Shown: positions 33,969 through 42,392, counted from the first letter of the stretch. The stretch is 64,000 bases of DNA from DASYTH01 sp035762905 (GCF_035762905.1 NZ_DASUCC010000028.1:70370-134369); one strand, 5' to 3'. Notes: generated from the letters alone by a model not told the origin. Numbers and translations: made by a program.

Positions 33969-34895
33969 GTGTATCCGTTGCGTTCGCTGATCCTGGCCGC
34001 CGCAGGAAATCAAACGATCCGCCACATGGTCGGCTCCGCCCCGGTGAGCCGGGACGTGGTGCGCCGCTACGTGGCCGGCGAGACGACCGCGGACGCGGTC
34101 GCGGTGACCGGTCGCCTGGTGGCCGCCGGACTGACCGTCACGCTGGACTACCTCGGCGAAGACACCACCGACACGGCGCTGGCCGAGCGGACCGTGCAGG
34201 CCTACCTCGAGCTGCTGGACGCCCTCGAGGCGCGCGGTCTGGCCGAGCGGGCCGAGGTGAGCGTCAAGCTCTCCGCCGTCGGCCAACTGCTCGACGAGCG
34301 GCTCGCGCTGGACAACGCCGGCCGGATCTGCGCCGCGGCGCAGCGCTGCGGCACCACGGTCACGCTGGACATGGAGGACCACACCACCACCGACTCGACC
34401 CTGCGGGTGCTCGGCGAGCTGCGCACCCGGTGGCCGTGGGTGGGCGCGGTGCTGCAGGCCTACCTGCGCCGCACGCTGGACGACTGCGACCGGCTGGCCA
34501 CCGCGGGCTCCCGGGTGCGGTTGTGCAAGGGCGCCTACGCCGAGCCGCCGGACGTGGCCTTCGCCGATGCCCACGAGGTGGACCTGAGCTACGTGCGGTG
34601 CGCGATGGCGCTGCTCGGCGGGGACGGCTTCCCGATGTTCGCCACGCACGATCCCCGCCTGGTCCGGTTGCTCGGCGAGCGGGCCGGCGAGTACGGGCGC
34701 AAGCCGGGCAGCTTCGAGTTCCAGATGCTCTACGGGATCCGGCCGGAGGAACAGCTACGACTCGCCCAGGTCGGGCACACCGTGCGGGTCTACGTACCAT
34801 ACGGTGGCGAATGGTACGGATACCTGATGCGCCGTCTCGCGGAGCGCCCGGCCAACCTGGCGTTCTTCCTGCGTTCCCTGGCCACGCGGGGCTGA
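33969..34895 (+). CDS. Proline dehydrogenase
   Basis: A 308-residue FAD-dependent TIM barrel that oxidises proline to pyrroline-5-carboxylate at the membrane. Diagnostic stretches are VSVKLSAVGQ, LDMEDHTTTDSTL, RLCKGAYAEP (the FAD/substrate lysine), ATHDPRL, FEFQMLYGIRPE and VPYGGEWYGYLMRRLAERP. It is the monofunctional form; the partner pyrroline-5-carboxylate dehydrogenase is not in the window. The GTG follows TAAAGT (33956-33961) by 7 bases. proC, 0.9 kb downstream, catalyses the opposite branch. Confidence 0.93.
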   Translation: MYPLRSLILAAAGNQTIRHMVGSAPVSRDVVRRYVAGETTADAVAVTGRLVAAGLTVTLDYLGEDTTDTALAERTVQAYLELLDALEARGLAERAEVSVKLSAVGQLLDERLALDNAGRICAAAQRCGTTVTLDMEDHTTTDSTLRVLGELRTRWPWVGAVLQAYLRRTLDDCDRLATAGSRVRLCKGAYAEPPDVAFADAHEVDLSYVRCAMALLGGDGFPMFATHDPRLVRLLGERAGEYGRKPGSFEFQMLYGIRPEEQLRLAQVGHTVRVYVPYGGEWYGYLMRRLAERPANLAFFLRSLATRG

Positions 34896-34938
34896 GCGCG
34901 GGTTACACGGGCTCGTTGAACATGGCAGGGTAAAGATC

Positions 34939-35793
34939 ATGAGCAGTGTTGCTGGCCACGGGGACGCACGCGCGGGCGGCGCCCCGGCCGGCCCGTTCGC
35001 GCTCGCCTCGCGGGTTCGCCCGCTCGGTGACGGCACGTTCACCGCCGAGCTACCGGCGACCTGGACGGTGCGCGGCCGGCCGCACGGCGGGTTCCTGCTC
35101 GCCCTGCTGGCCCGCACGGCGGTCGCGGCGCACAGCGGCGGGGCCGGCACCCCGCTGGTGGACCCGCTCGCGGTCAGCGCCCAGTTCCTCAACCCGCCCA
35201 GCGTCGGGCCGGTGCTGTTGCGCACCGAGTTGCGCAAGTCCGGCCGGCAGGCCACGGTCGTCTCGGTCCACCTCGAGCAGCGCGGCAAGAGCTGCGTGGA
35301 AGGGGTGGTCACCACCGGCCGGTTACCCAGGGAGCGGGCGGCCTGGGCGGATCTGCCCAACCTGTCCGCGGAGCCCCCGGGCAACGCGGTCGAGGTCGCC
35401 TCGCTCCCGCTCGCTTCGGTGTTCAAGCTGACCACGGCCTGCGACATCCGGCTGGACCCGACCGGCGCCGGGTTCCTGCACGGCCACGTCGGTGACCCGC
35501 TGCGGCTGCGGTTGTGGGTGCGGCCGAGGGCCGAGCCGGCCGACCCGCTGTTCGCGCTGGTCGCCGGGGACATCAACATGCCGCTGACGTTCAACCTTGG
35601 CCGGTTCGGGTGGAGCCCCACGGTGCAGATGACCGCGCTGGTCCGGTCCCGGCCGTCGCCCGGCTGGCTGCGGGTGCTGGTCGAGTCCCGGGCCGTGCAC
35701 GGCGCCTGGTTCGACTCGGATGCCACCGTGATCGACTCCACCGGCCGGCTGATCTGCCAGGCCCGCCAACTCGCCCTGTCCGCCGCGGGCTGA
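34939..35793 (+). CDS. Acyl-CoA thioesterase-like (double hotdog) protein
   Basis: A 284-residue TesB/hotdog-family protein: TWTVRGRPHGGFLLALLAR begins the first hotdog, followed by VSAQFLNPPSVGP and VSVHLEQRGKSCVEG, while the second hotdog contains LRLWVRPRAEP and ends with ATVIDSTGRLICQARQLAL. Such proteins hydrolyse acyl-CoA; chain specificity is unknown. Rv0499 is the syntenic equivalent, just before proC. Start by ATG 43 bp after the proline dehydrogenase stop. Confidence 0.83.
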   Translation: MSSVAGHGDARAGGAPAGPFALASRVRPLGDGTFTAELPATWTVRGRPHGGFLLALLARTAVAAHSGGAGTPLVDPLAVSAQFLNPPSVGPVLLRTELRKSGRQATVVSVHLEQRGKSCVEGVVTTGRLPRERAAWADLPNLSAEPPGNAVEVASLPLASVFKLTTACDIRLDPTGAGFLHGHVGDPLRLRLWVRPRAEPADPLFALVAGDINMPLTFNLGRFGWSPTVQMTALVRSRPSPGWLRVLVESRAVHGAWFDSDATVIDSTGRLICQARQLALSAAG

Positions 35794-35814
35794 CCGCTCT
35801 GGCACGCTATTGCC

Positions 35815-36645
35815 ATGACTGCGGCTACCGGGCGCCCCACCATCGCCGTGCTGGGCGCCGGCAAGATCGGCGAGGCGCTGCTGTCCGGCCTGCTGGGCGG
35901 CGGCCGCCGGGTGGACGAGCTGATGTTCACCGAACGCCACGCCGAACGGGCCAAGGAGCTGACCCGGCGGTACGGAATCCGTGCGGTGGACATCGCGGTG
36001 GCGGCCGCCGAGGCGGACGTGCTCGTGGTGGCCGTCAAGCCGCAGGACATCGAGCCGCTGCTGGACGAGCTCGCCCCGCTGATCAGCCCGCCGACCCTGG
36101 TGGTGTCGCTGTGTGCGGGGCTGCCCACCGCGCTGTACGAGCGGCGGCTGCCGGCCGGGGTGCCGGTGGTCCGGGTCATGCCCAACACGCCCGCCGTGGT
36201 CGGCCAGGCGATGAGCGCGATCTCGCCGGGCGGGCACGCCGGACCCGAGCACCTGGACGTGGTGGAGCAGATGCTCGCCGCGGTCGGCAAGGTGGTGCGC
36301 GTGCCCGAGTCGCAGCAGGACGCGGTGACCGCGCTCTCCGGCTCCGGCCCGGCGTACTTCTTCTACCTGGTCGAGGCCATGATCGACGCCGGCATCCTGC
36401 TCGGTCTGCCGCGCAACGTGTCCGAGAAACTGATCATCCAGTCGGCCGTCGGCGCGGCCAAGATGCTGGCCGAGACCGGGGAGCACCCGGTGACCCTGCG
36501 CGAGGCGGTCACCTCGCCGGCCGGCACCACGATCATGGCCATCCGGGAGTTGGAGAAGCACGGCGTGCGGGCGGCGCTACTGGCCGCGATCGAGGCGGCC
36601 CGGGACCGGTCCGAGGAACTGGGCCGGGCTCACAAGATCGACTAG
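35815..36645 (+). CDS. proC: Pyrroline-5-carboxylate reductase ProC
   Basis: A 276-residue NAD(P)H enzyme for the last step of proline synthesis. The dinucleotide-binding AVLGAGKIGEALLSG is at the N-terminus, VVAVKPQDIEPLLDEL and VRVMPNTPAVVGQ follow, and the C-terminal dimerisation/substrate region has ALSGSGPAYFFYLVEAM and REAVTSPAGTT. Length is standard. It lies 21 bp after the thioesterase gene, and the next gene has its own structured leader. Confidence 0.95.
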   Translation: MTAATGRPTIAVLGAGKIGEALLSGLLGGGRRVDELMFTERHAERAKELTRRYGIRAVDIAVAAAEADVLVVAVKPQDIEPLLDELAPLISPPTLVVSLCAGLPTALYERRLPAGVPVVRVMPNTPAVVGQAMSAISPGGHAGPEHLDVVEQMLAAVGKVVRVPESQQDAVTALSGSGPAYFFYLVEAMIDAGILLGLPRNVSEKLIIQSAVGAAKMLAETGEHPVTLREAVTSPAGTTIMAIRELEKHGVRAALLAAIEAARDRSEELGRAHKID

Positions 36646-36729
36646 CCGGGTTCCGGAATGTGAATATCTTGACGCGAACTGACGTCGCATCAGTCACAGC
36701 CGTCACGCTACTCTCTGGAGAAGCACGTG

Positions 36730-36771
36730 CGTGTCGGTTCCCGCCGGGGGGAAGCCGGCGGGCGCGACACG
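36730..36771 (+). promoter_or_regulatory. Long two-part hairpin in the leader of an HTH gene
   Basis: An outer 7-bp stem (36730-36736 with 36765-36771) and an inner 8-bp stem CCCGCCGG/CCGGCGGG (36740-36747 with 36755-36762) close a 7-base loop, separated by a small asymmetric bulge. It lies 85 bp after proC and 22 bp before the HTH start, so it is more likely a 5'-UTR structure than the proC terminator. Confidence 0.55.
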
Positions 36772-36793
36772 TGGCAAAGGACGCGGTGAGCCC

Positions 36794-37009
36794 ATGCCGG
36801 CGAAGAAGGACAAGGAAGCCCAAGGTGTCGCACCCGTGCAGTTCCTCACCGTGGCCGAGGTGGCCGCGATGATGCGGGTGTCCAAGATGACGGTGTACCG
36901 CCTGGTGCACAACGGTGAGCTGCCCGCCGTCCGGGTCGGCAAGTCCTTCCGGGTGCCGGAGAAGGCGGTGCACAGCTACCTCGAGGGCGCCTACTTCGAC
37001 GCCGGCTGA
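36794..37009 (+). CDS. Excisionase-type (MerR-like) small HTH protein
   Basis: A 71-residue DNA-binding protein: a Lys-rich start, then FLTVAEVAAMMRVSKMTVYRLVHNGELPAVRVGKSFRVPEKAV in pieces, the single winged helix of the excise/BldC group. It corresponds in position to Rv0500A and, in type, to small developmental regulators such as BldC of Streptomyces. The leader contains a strong hairpin, suggesting post-transcriptional control. No mobile element is nearby, so an excisionase role is unlikely. Confidence 0.87.
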   Translation: MPAKKDKEAQGVAPVQFLTVAEVAAMMRVSKMTVYRLVHNGELPAVRVGKSFRVPEKAVHSYLEGAYFDAG

Positions 37010-37157
37010 AGCCGGCTGCACGACGCCGGGGCCGGCCAGGTAACCTTGACGTTCGTTGCCTGGTGCCATCGCACGCCGAACTGCCTCGCTGGTTTGAGTG
37101 GTCGTGGCCGCACCGGAGCGCCAAGAGCCAGACCACTGACGACAGCGAAGGATCCGC

Positions 37158-37259
37158 ATGGGTTCGGTCATCAAGAAGCGCCGTAAGCGCATGTCGAAGA
37201 AGAAGCACCGCAAGCTGCTGCGCAAGACCAGGGTGCAGCGCCGCAAGCTGAAGAAGTAG
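37158..37259 (+). CDS. Small ribosomal protein bS22 (AURKAIP1/COX24 type), 33 residues
   Basis: A 33-residue, extremely basic protein (MGSVIKKRRKRMSKKKHRKL and so on, over half Lys or Arg). The sequence is the highly conserved actinobacterial AURKAIP1/COX24-domain peptide (Rv0500B), identified in mycobacterial 30S subunits as bS22 near the decoding centre. The Shine-Dalgarno GAAGGA is at 37147-37152, five bases before the ATG. It lies between the HTH gene and an epimerase gene, as in mycobacteria. It is too short for most gene finders. Confidence 0.93.
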   Translation: MGSVIKKRRKRMSKKKHRKLLRKTRVQRRKLKK

Positions 37260-37262
37260 CGT

Positions 37263-37303
37263 CCGGCAACTCCCGGTTACCCGCGTTAACAGCGTGTTGC
37301 CGG
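37263..37303 (+). terminator. Hairpin after the bS22 gene
   Basis: CCGGCAAC (37263-37270) and GTTGCCGG (37296-37303) form a perfect 8-bp stem with a 25-base loop, 3 bp after the stop. The loop itself contains a GTTAAC palindrome. No T-run follows. Confidence 0.5.
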
Positions 37304-37370
37304 GCGATCCGGGATGCCCGAAGGTGGTCTACAGTCGGGTACCGCAGGGGACAACCGATCGAGGAAGTGC

Positions 37371-38405
37371 ATGACGCCCAACGTCGTCCTCGTGACCGGC
37401 GTTGGCGGCTATCTCGGTGGCAACCTGGCCGCACGGCTGGCAGCCAACCCGGACATCGAACGCGTGATCGCCGTGGATACCGCGCCGCCGCCACGCGCCG
37501 TGCTCCGTCGCATGGGCCGGGCCGAGTTCGTCCGCGCCGACATCCGCAACCCGCTGATCGCCAAGGTGATCTCGGCGGGCCGAGTGGACACCGTGGTGCA
37601 CGCGGCGACCACGGCGAGCCCGGCGGGTCCGTCCGGCCGCACGCTGATCAAGGAAATGAACGTCATCGGCACGATGCAGTTGCTGGCCGCCTGCCAGCGG
37701 TCCCGCACGGTGCGCAAGCTGGTGGTGAAGTCAACGGCGGCGGTCTACGGCGCCAGTTCCCGCTCGCCGGCGGTGTTCACCGAGGAGGACACGCCCCGGG
37801 ACCTGGCATCCAGCGGGTTCGCCAAGGACGCCGTCGAGGTCGAGGGCTACGTCCGCGGGTTCGCCCGGCGCCGGCCGGACGTGCTGGTGACCACGCTGCG
37901 GCTGGTCAACCTGATCGGACCCGGGGTGGACACCGTGCTCACCCGGTACTTCGCGCTGCCGGTGGTGCCGACCGTGCTGGGCTTCGACGCCCGGATGCAA
38001 CTGCTGCACGGCGAGGACGGGCTCGCCGTGCTGGACCGGGCGACGGTCGAGGACCTGCCCGGCGTGTTCAACGTGGGTGGCGACGGGGTGCTGATGCTCT
38101 CCCAGGCCATCCGCCGGGCCGGCCGGGTGCCGCTGCCGCTGCTCCGCGGCGCCATCCCGACCATGGCCCGGCTGGTGCCGTTCGGCTCCCGGCTGGTCAA
38201 CTTCTCGCCGGACCAGGTGCGGTTCCTCAACTACGGCCGGGTGGTCGACACGACCCGGCTGAAGACCACCTTCGGGTTCACGCCGCGGTGGACCACCTCG
38301 CAGGCGTTCGACGACTACGTCCAAGGCAGCGGCCGCCGGCCGCTGGTGGACCCCGGACGCCTCGGCGCGCTGGAGCGGCGGCTGCATGCCGCCGCCGCGC
38401 GCTGA
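37371..38405 (+). CDS. NAD-dependent epimerase/dehydratase (Rv0501/GalE2-like)
   Basis: A 344-residue extended-SDR protein: nucleotide-binding VTGVGGYLGGNLAARL at the start, DIRNPLIAKVI, then KSTAAVYGASS and LRLVNLIGPGVDTVL. The canonical YxxxK is not evident; where it is expected the sequence reads GFAKDAVEVEGYV, so catalysis may be altered or lost. The M. tuberculosis homologue is annotated galE2, but sugar-nucleotide epimerase activity should not be assumed. It is followed 41 bp later by an acyltransferase, as in Rv0501-Rv0502. Confidence 0.83.
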   Translation: MTPNVVLVTGVGGYLGGNLAARLAANPDIERVIAVDTAPPPRAVLRRMGRAEFVRADIRNPLIAKVISAGRVDTVVHAATTASPAGPSGRTLIKEMNVIGTMQLLAACQRSRTVRKLVVKSTAAVYGASSRSPAVFTEEDTPRDLASSGFAKDAVEVEGYVRGFARRRPDVLVTTLRLVNLIGPGVDTVLTRYFALPVVPTVLGFDARMQLLHGEDGLAVLDRATVEDLPGVFNVGGDGVLMLSQAIRRAGRVPLPLLRGAIPTMARLVPFGSRLVNFSPDQVRFLNYGRVVDTTRLKTTFGFTPRWTTSQAFDDYVQGSGRRPLVDPGRLGALERRLHAAAAR

Positions 38406-38446
38406 CCGGACGCAATTCTTCGCGGAAACTGGAAAGGTAACGCGGC

Positions 38447-39442
38447 ATGCAGCAAGCACGGGTGATTCCCCTGCAGCGCAACAGAAACGGACCGGCCCGA
38501 GTGGACGGTCCGGATCCGGCGGCGGCTCCGCAGGAGGTGTCGGCCGAGCCGGCGGAGTTGACCGAGCCGACCCCGCTGCGGCCGCGGGCGGAGCCGGTGC
38601 GGTCGGACGGCCCGCTCGGCCGGCTGGCCGACGCGGTGGCGTTCCTGCGCCGCCGGCTGTCCGGCGACTATCCGATCGACGAGTTCGGGTTCGACCCCGA
38701 GCTGACCGACGCGGTGCTGCTGCCGCCGCTGCGGCTGCTGTACCGGTCGTGGTTCCGGGTCGAGGTGACCGGTGCCGAGCACCTGCCGGCCGACGGCGGC
38801 GCGCTGCTGGTGTGCAACCACTCCGGCACGCTGCCGCTGGACGCGGTGATGACCGCGGTGGCGGTGCGGGAGCACCACCCGGCCGGCCGGCACCTGCGGA
38901 TGCTCGGTGCCGACCTGGTCTTCCAGACCCCGCTGCTCGGCGCGCTGGCCCGCAAGTCCGGCCAGACGCTGGCCTGCAACCCGGACGCCGAGCGGCTGCT
39001 GCGGGCCGGCGAGCTGGTCGGGGTGTGGCCGGAGGGCTTCAAGGGCATCGGCAAGCCGTTCCGGGACCGCTACAAGCTGCAGCGGTTCGGCCGGGGCGGG
39101 TTCGTCTCGGCGGCGATCCGCACCGGCGTGCCGATCGTCCCGTGCTCGATCGTCGGCGCCGAGGAGATCTACCCCAAGATCGGCGACCTGCGCCCGCTGG
39201 CCCGACTGTTCGGCCTGCCGTACTTCCCGGTCACCCCGTTCTTCCCGCTGCTCGGCCCGCTCGGCGCGATCCCGCTGCCGTCCAAGTGGCACATCGAGTT
39301 CGGTGAGCCGATCGACACCGGGTCCTACCCGGACGCCGACGACCCGATGCTGGTCTTCAACCTCACCGACCAGGTCCGGGAGACCATCCAGCAGAGCCTC
39401 TACCGGCTGCTCGCCGAGCGGGGCAACCCGTTCCTGGGCTGA
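38447..39442 (+). CDS. Lysophospholipid acyltransferase-family protein
   Basis: A 331-residue PlsC-type protein. The catalytic HX4D motif is CNHSGTLPLDAVM at about residues 122-134, followed by LGADLVFQTPLLGALARKSG and the substrate-binding GVWPEGFKGIGKP. The N-terminal 70 residues are disordered and Pro/Glu-rich. It probably acylates a phospholipid or glycolipid precursor at the membrane. Rv0502 is the syntenic counterpart. The gene ends 4 bp before a convergent phosphatase gene. Confidence 0.87.
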   Translation: MQQARVIPLQRNRNGPARVDGPDPAAAPQEVSAEPAELTEPTPLRPRAEPVRSDGPLGRLADAVAFLRRRLSGDYPIDEFGFDPELTDAVLLPPLRLLYRSWFRVEVTGAEHLPADGGALLVCNHSGTLPLDAVMTAVAVREHHPAGRHLRMLGADLVFQTPLLGALARKSGQTLACNPDAERLLRAGELVGVWPEGFKGIGKPFRDRYKLQRFGRGGFVSAAIRTGVPIVPCSIVGAEEIYPKIGDLRPLARLFGLPYFPVTPFFPLLGPLGAIPLPSKWHIEFGEPIDTGSYPDADDPMLVFNLTDQVRETIQQSLYRLLAERGNPFLG

Positions 39443-39446
39443 CCGG

Positions 39447-40364
39447 TCAGGCGTGCTCGCGCTTGCGGTAGGCGGCAAGGCCGGCGGCGACCGCGCCGGC
39501 CACCGCCCCGGCGCCGAGCACCGACGGCACGCCGATCTTGGCGGCCTTGCGGCCGGTGCGGAAGTCGCGGATCTCCCAGCCGCGCTTGCGGGCGACCTCG
39601 CGCAGGCCGCTGTCCGGGTTGACCGCGACCGAGGTGCCGACCACCGACAGCATCGGGACGTCGTTGGCCGAGTCCGAGTACGCGGTGCACCGGCGTAGGT
39701 TCAGGCCCTCGCGGGCGGCGAGGGCGCGCACGGCGTGGGCCTTGGCCGGGCCGTGCAGCATCTCCCCGACCAGGCGTCCGGTGTAGACGCCGTCCTCGCT
39801 CTCCGCGACCGTGCCGAGCGCGCCGGTCAGGCCGAGCCGGCGGGCGATGATCGTGGCCAGCTCCACCGGCGTCGCGGTGACCAGCCAGACCCGCTGCCCG
39901 GCGTCGAGGTGCATCTGGGCCAGCGCCCGGGTACCCGGCCAGATCTTGTCCGCCATCAGCTCGTCGTAGATCTCCTCGCCGAGGGAGATCAGCTCGTCCA
40001 CCGTGTGACCGGCCACAAAGGACAGCGCCTGCTCCCGGCTGTTCCGGATGCCGTCCCGGCTCTCCTTGCCGGCCACCCGGAACTTCACCTGTTGCACCGC
40101 GAACCGGGCCAGGTCGGAGTTGGTGAAGAACTTCCGCGCGGCCAGCCCGCGGGCGAAGTGGAAGATCGACGCGCCCATCATCATCGTGTTGTCCACGTCG
40201 AAGAACGCGGCCGCGGTGAGATCGGCCACCGGCCGGGCGGCCTCGTCGGGCGGCGCCTCCTGCTCGATGGCGTAGGCCGCCTCGGCAGACGCCTCACCGG
40301 CCAGAGCGGCCAGCCGCTCCAGCTCGGTCACCTTCCTGTCGCCGTGCCGACGGGACAACGGCAT
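39447..40364 (-). CDS. HAD-superfamily phosphatase (SerB1-like) with C-terminal anchor
   Basis: A HAD-IB hydrolase: nucleophile motif FFDVDNTMMMGASIFHF, VWLVTATPVEL as motif II, and AYSDSANDVPMLSVVG as motif IV. The end has a hydrophobic segment (GVPSVLGAGAVAGAVAAGLAAY) and a basic tail, so it is probably membrane-attached. Rv0505c (serB1) is the counterpart; phosphoserine is not certain as substrate. The ATG with GGAGG just upstream (spacing short) was chosen over a GTG at 40394 because TAGTCT (40395-40400, minus strand) directly abuts that GTG and would place transcription start inside it. Confidence 0.82.
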   Translation of the reverse strand: MPLSRRHGDRKVTELERLAALAGEASAEAAYAIEQEAPPDEAARPVADLTAAAFFDVDNTMMMGASIFHFARGLAARKFFTNSDLARFAVQQVKFRVAGKESRDGIRNSREQALSFVAGHTVDELISLGEEIYDELMADKIWPGTRALAQMHLDAGQRVWLVTATPVELATIIARRLGLTGALGTVAESEDGVYTGRLVGEMLHGPAKAHAVRALAAREGLNLRRCTAYSDSANDVPMLSVVGTSVAVNPDSGLREVARKRGWEIRDFRTGRKAAKIGVPSVLGAGAVAGAVAAGLAAYRKREHA

Positions 40365-40414
40365 CGCCTCCGGGTGGTTCACGGTGTTGAACACAGACTA
40401 TCGATCGCCCCGGA

Positions 40415-41635
40415 CTAACCACCGAGGCGAATACCGGGCAGACCGGGCAGCAGCGGCGGTAACTCCACCGGCGGCAACGGTAGCGGCACCGAGACCGGGG
40501 TCTGCCCGGTCGCAGGCGCGCCCGGTTCGGGTGAACCGGGCGCGCCAGGTACCGCCGACGGTCCGGCGCCGGGCAGCGGGGGGGTCTGCGTCGGCGGCAG
40601 CGGCGCCGTCGGCGCCGAGGTCAGTGGCGGCTCCGGCGGCGCCTGGGAGTCGCTGAGGCTCGGCGCGGACCTGCGGTCGTTGTCGGCGCCGGGCACCCGC
40701 TCGCACCGGCCGGTCGCCGGCAGCGCACCGATCGCGTCGAACGATCCGGTGGTGATCTGGTAGCAGGGCATCCGGTCCAGCAGGGCGTCGGCCCGGGCGG
40801 TGATGCCGGTCAGCAGGGCGAGCGAGGTGCTGGTCCGGTGCCGCGCCGCGGCGGGCAGCCCGCCGGCCGCCGCCTCGAGCCGGACCGCCTGGGTCCGGGC
40901 CCATTCGCGCAGCGACTGCAGCTGCCGGCCGTCGCGCTGGGTGGCCAGCGCGATCAGCTGCCGGGCGGCGGCCGCGGTGTCGGTGTCGAAGTCCGACATC
41001 GCCGTGAGGTACAGCCCGACCGGCGCGTCGTCCGGGTTGGGGTAGCGCCGGGCCAGCGTCTCGATCTCGGTCACCCGGGCCGCGGCGAACTCGAGGTGCT
41101 TGACCGCCTTGGACTCGTCGCCGAAGGTCAGGCCGAGCGAGGCCGCCTCGGCGGTGCGCTTGATCCCGTACAGCGTGTCGCCGGGCAGCGCGTCCCTGGC
41201 CAGCAACAGGCTCATTCCGGCGAGCGAGGCCACCAGCGCCAGCATCGCCACGGCCGCGATGGCGAACCGGCCGCGCAGACCGGCGCCGGGTTTGGAGTTC
41301 TCGCCCGGCCGGGAGGAACCGCGGTCGGAGCCGCCCGGCCGGCTGCCCCACCTCCTCGGGCGCCGCGACTGCGGTGCCGGGCCGGTTGCGGGCTTGGGCC
41401 GCTCCGGGAGCGCGGGCGGGGAGCCCTGGTCGAGGTCGGAGTCGGAGTCGAGGTCGTCGGGGCCGGAGTCGGGCTCCGGGGCGGCGAAACCGGCCAGGAT
41501 CCGCGCCCGCATCCGGTCCCGCGCCTCGCCGTCGGGTGCGGTCAGCGGAGCCAGGCCGCGTACCAGGGCGACGACCCGCTGGTCGACCTCCACCGGTCCG
41601 TCAGGCCCTGACGGTTCCGTTCCGCTGTTCACCAT
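40415..41635 (-). CDS. DUF5667 protein, probable membrane anti-sigma factor (RsbN-like)
   Basis: A 406-residue protein with a cytoplasmic N-terminus (VDQRVVALVRGLAPLTAPDG, about residues 15-50), a membrane helix near 152-172 (AIAAVAMLALVASLAGMSLL) and a large extracytoplasmic DUF5667 part (PGDTLYGIKRTAEAASLGLT and onwards) with a Pro-rich tail. Downstream of an ECF sigma gene, this topology matches RsbN, the anti-sigma factor of BldN in Streptomyces. Its own promoter at 41680-41707 matches the sigma gene's promoter, so the sigma factor probably drives its own inhibitor. Function by analogy only. Confidence 0.75.
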   Translation of the reverse strand: MVNSGTEPSGPDGPVEVDQRVVALVRGLAPLTAPDGEARDRMRARILAGFAAPEPDSGPDDLDSDSDLDQGSPPALPERPKPATGPAPQSRRPRRWGSRPGGSDRGSSRPGENSKPGAGLRGRFAIAAVAMLALVASLAGMSLLLARDALPGDTLYGIKRTAEAASLGLTFGDESKAVKHLEFAAARVTEIETLARRYPNPDDAPVGLYLTAMSDFDTDTAAAARQLIALATQRDGRQLQSLREWARTQAVRLEAAAGGLPAAARHRTSTSLALLTGITARADALLDRMPCYQITTGSFDAIGALPATGRCERVPGADNDRRSAPSLSDSQAPPEPPLTSAPTAPLPPTQTPPLPGAGPSAVPGAPGSPEPGAPATGQTPVSVPLPLPPVELPPLLPGLPGIRLGG

Positions 41636-41679
41636 CCCGCTCCGGACTTCCAGTCATCCGTAAAGGATCTCGCTCTATA

Positions 41680-41707
41680 CAAACGATTGGCCCAACGCCA
41701 AGTTACG
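41680..41707 (-). promoter_or_regulatory. ECF-type promoter of the anti-sigma gene
   Basis: On the minus strand: CGTAAC (41707-41702), 16-bp spacer, CGTTTG (41685-41680). It has the same form as the sigma gene promoter at 42365-42392 and places the start of transcription about 38 bases before the ATG. Confidence 0.65.
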
Positions 41708-41717
41708 GCAGTACACG

Positions 41718-42317
41718 TCATCGCAGCTCCGAGGGCAGAAGTTGGGCCAGCCGGCGCACGGCCCGGTGCTGCAACGCCTTCACCGCGCCCTCGTTGCGTT
41801 CCATGATCTGCGCGGTCTCGGCAACCGATAAGCCCTGCAGGAACCGCAGCACGATGCACTCCCGCTGGTCGTCGCCGAGCTGCTCGACGCATCCCAGCAG
41901 CGCCTCGGCGGTGACCTTGGTCAGCACCTCGTGCTCCGGCCCGGCCTCGACCCGGCGCGACTCGACCTCGGCGGTGATCACCTCCAGCCGGAACCGGCTG
42001 GACTTGACGTGGTCGAGCACCAGGTTCCTGGCGATCGTGACGAACCAGGCGCCCACGTCCCGGCCCTGGTAGCTGACCGTGCCGATCCGGCGCAGCGCGC
42101 GCAGGAACGTCTCGCTGGTGACGTCCTCGGCCAGCTCCCGGTCACCGACCCGGAACAGCACGTAGCGGTACACCACGTCGACGTAACGGTCGTAGAGCCT
42201 GCCGAAGGCCGCCATGTCGCCCTGCTGCGCGGCATGGACCAGATCCCAGGACTCACCGGGCTGTCTGGTCTCGGGTACCTCTGCCACGTCGAAGGCGTCG
42301 ATTTCGTGCTGGCTCAC
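41718..42317 (-). CDS. ECF RNA polymerase sigma factor (BldN-like)
   Basis: A 199-residue ECF sigma factor. Region 2 reads FGRLYDRYVDVVYRYVLFRVGDRELAEDVTSETFLRAL (in part, residues about 38-75), and region 4 is CIVLRFLQGLSVAETAQIMERNEGAVKALQHRAVRRL. The next gene downstream encodes a membrane DUF5667 protein, the usual arrangement of bldN-rsbN in Streptomyces, where the system controls aerial growth. rex and the hem genes are also neighbours there. The GTG start follows the promoter CGGAAC-N16-CGATTG by about 48 bases. Confidence 0.88.
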   Translation of the reverse strand: MSQHEIDAFDVAEVPETRQPGESWDLVHAAQQGDMAAFGRLYDRYVDVVYRYVLFRVGDRELAEDVTSETFLRALRRIGTVSYQGRDVGAWFVTIARNLVLDHVKSSRFRLEVITAEVESRRVEAGPEHEVLTKVTAEALLGCVEQLGDDQRECIVLRFLQGLSVAETAQIMERNEGAVKALQHRAVRRLAQLLPSELR

Positions 42318-42364
42318 GGTAGGTTCTGGGCTGCTCCGTCTCGGACCGTCTACTTCTTAGTTGG

Positions 42365-42392
42365 CAATCGTCGATATCACCAAGTTGTTCCG
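42365..42392 (-). promoter_or_regulatory. ECF-type promoter of the sigma gene
   Basis: On the minus strand: CGGAAC (42392-42387), 16-bp spacer, CGATTG (42370-42365). The match to the anti-sigma promoter at both boxes and in spacer length suggests autoregulation. Confidence 0.65.

Noticed and set aside
36794..37009. Mobile-element excisionase
   Set aside because: The HTH type matches, but no integrase, attachment repeats or tRNA are nearby, and the position is conserved in mycobacteria.
37063..37251. 62-codon frame overlapping bS22
   Set aside because: Different frame over a clearly conserved 33-residue gene; no start signal.
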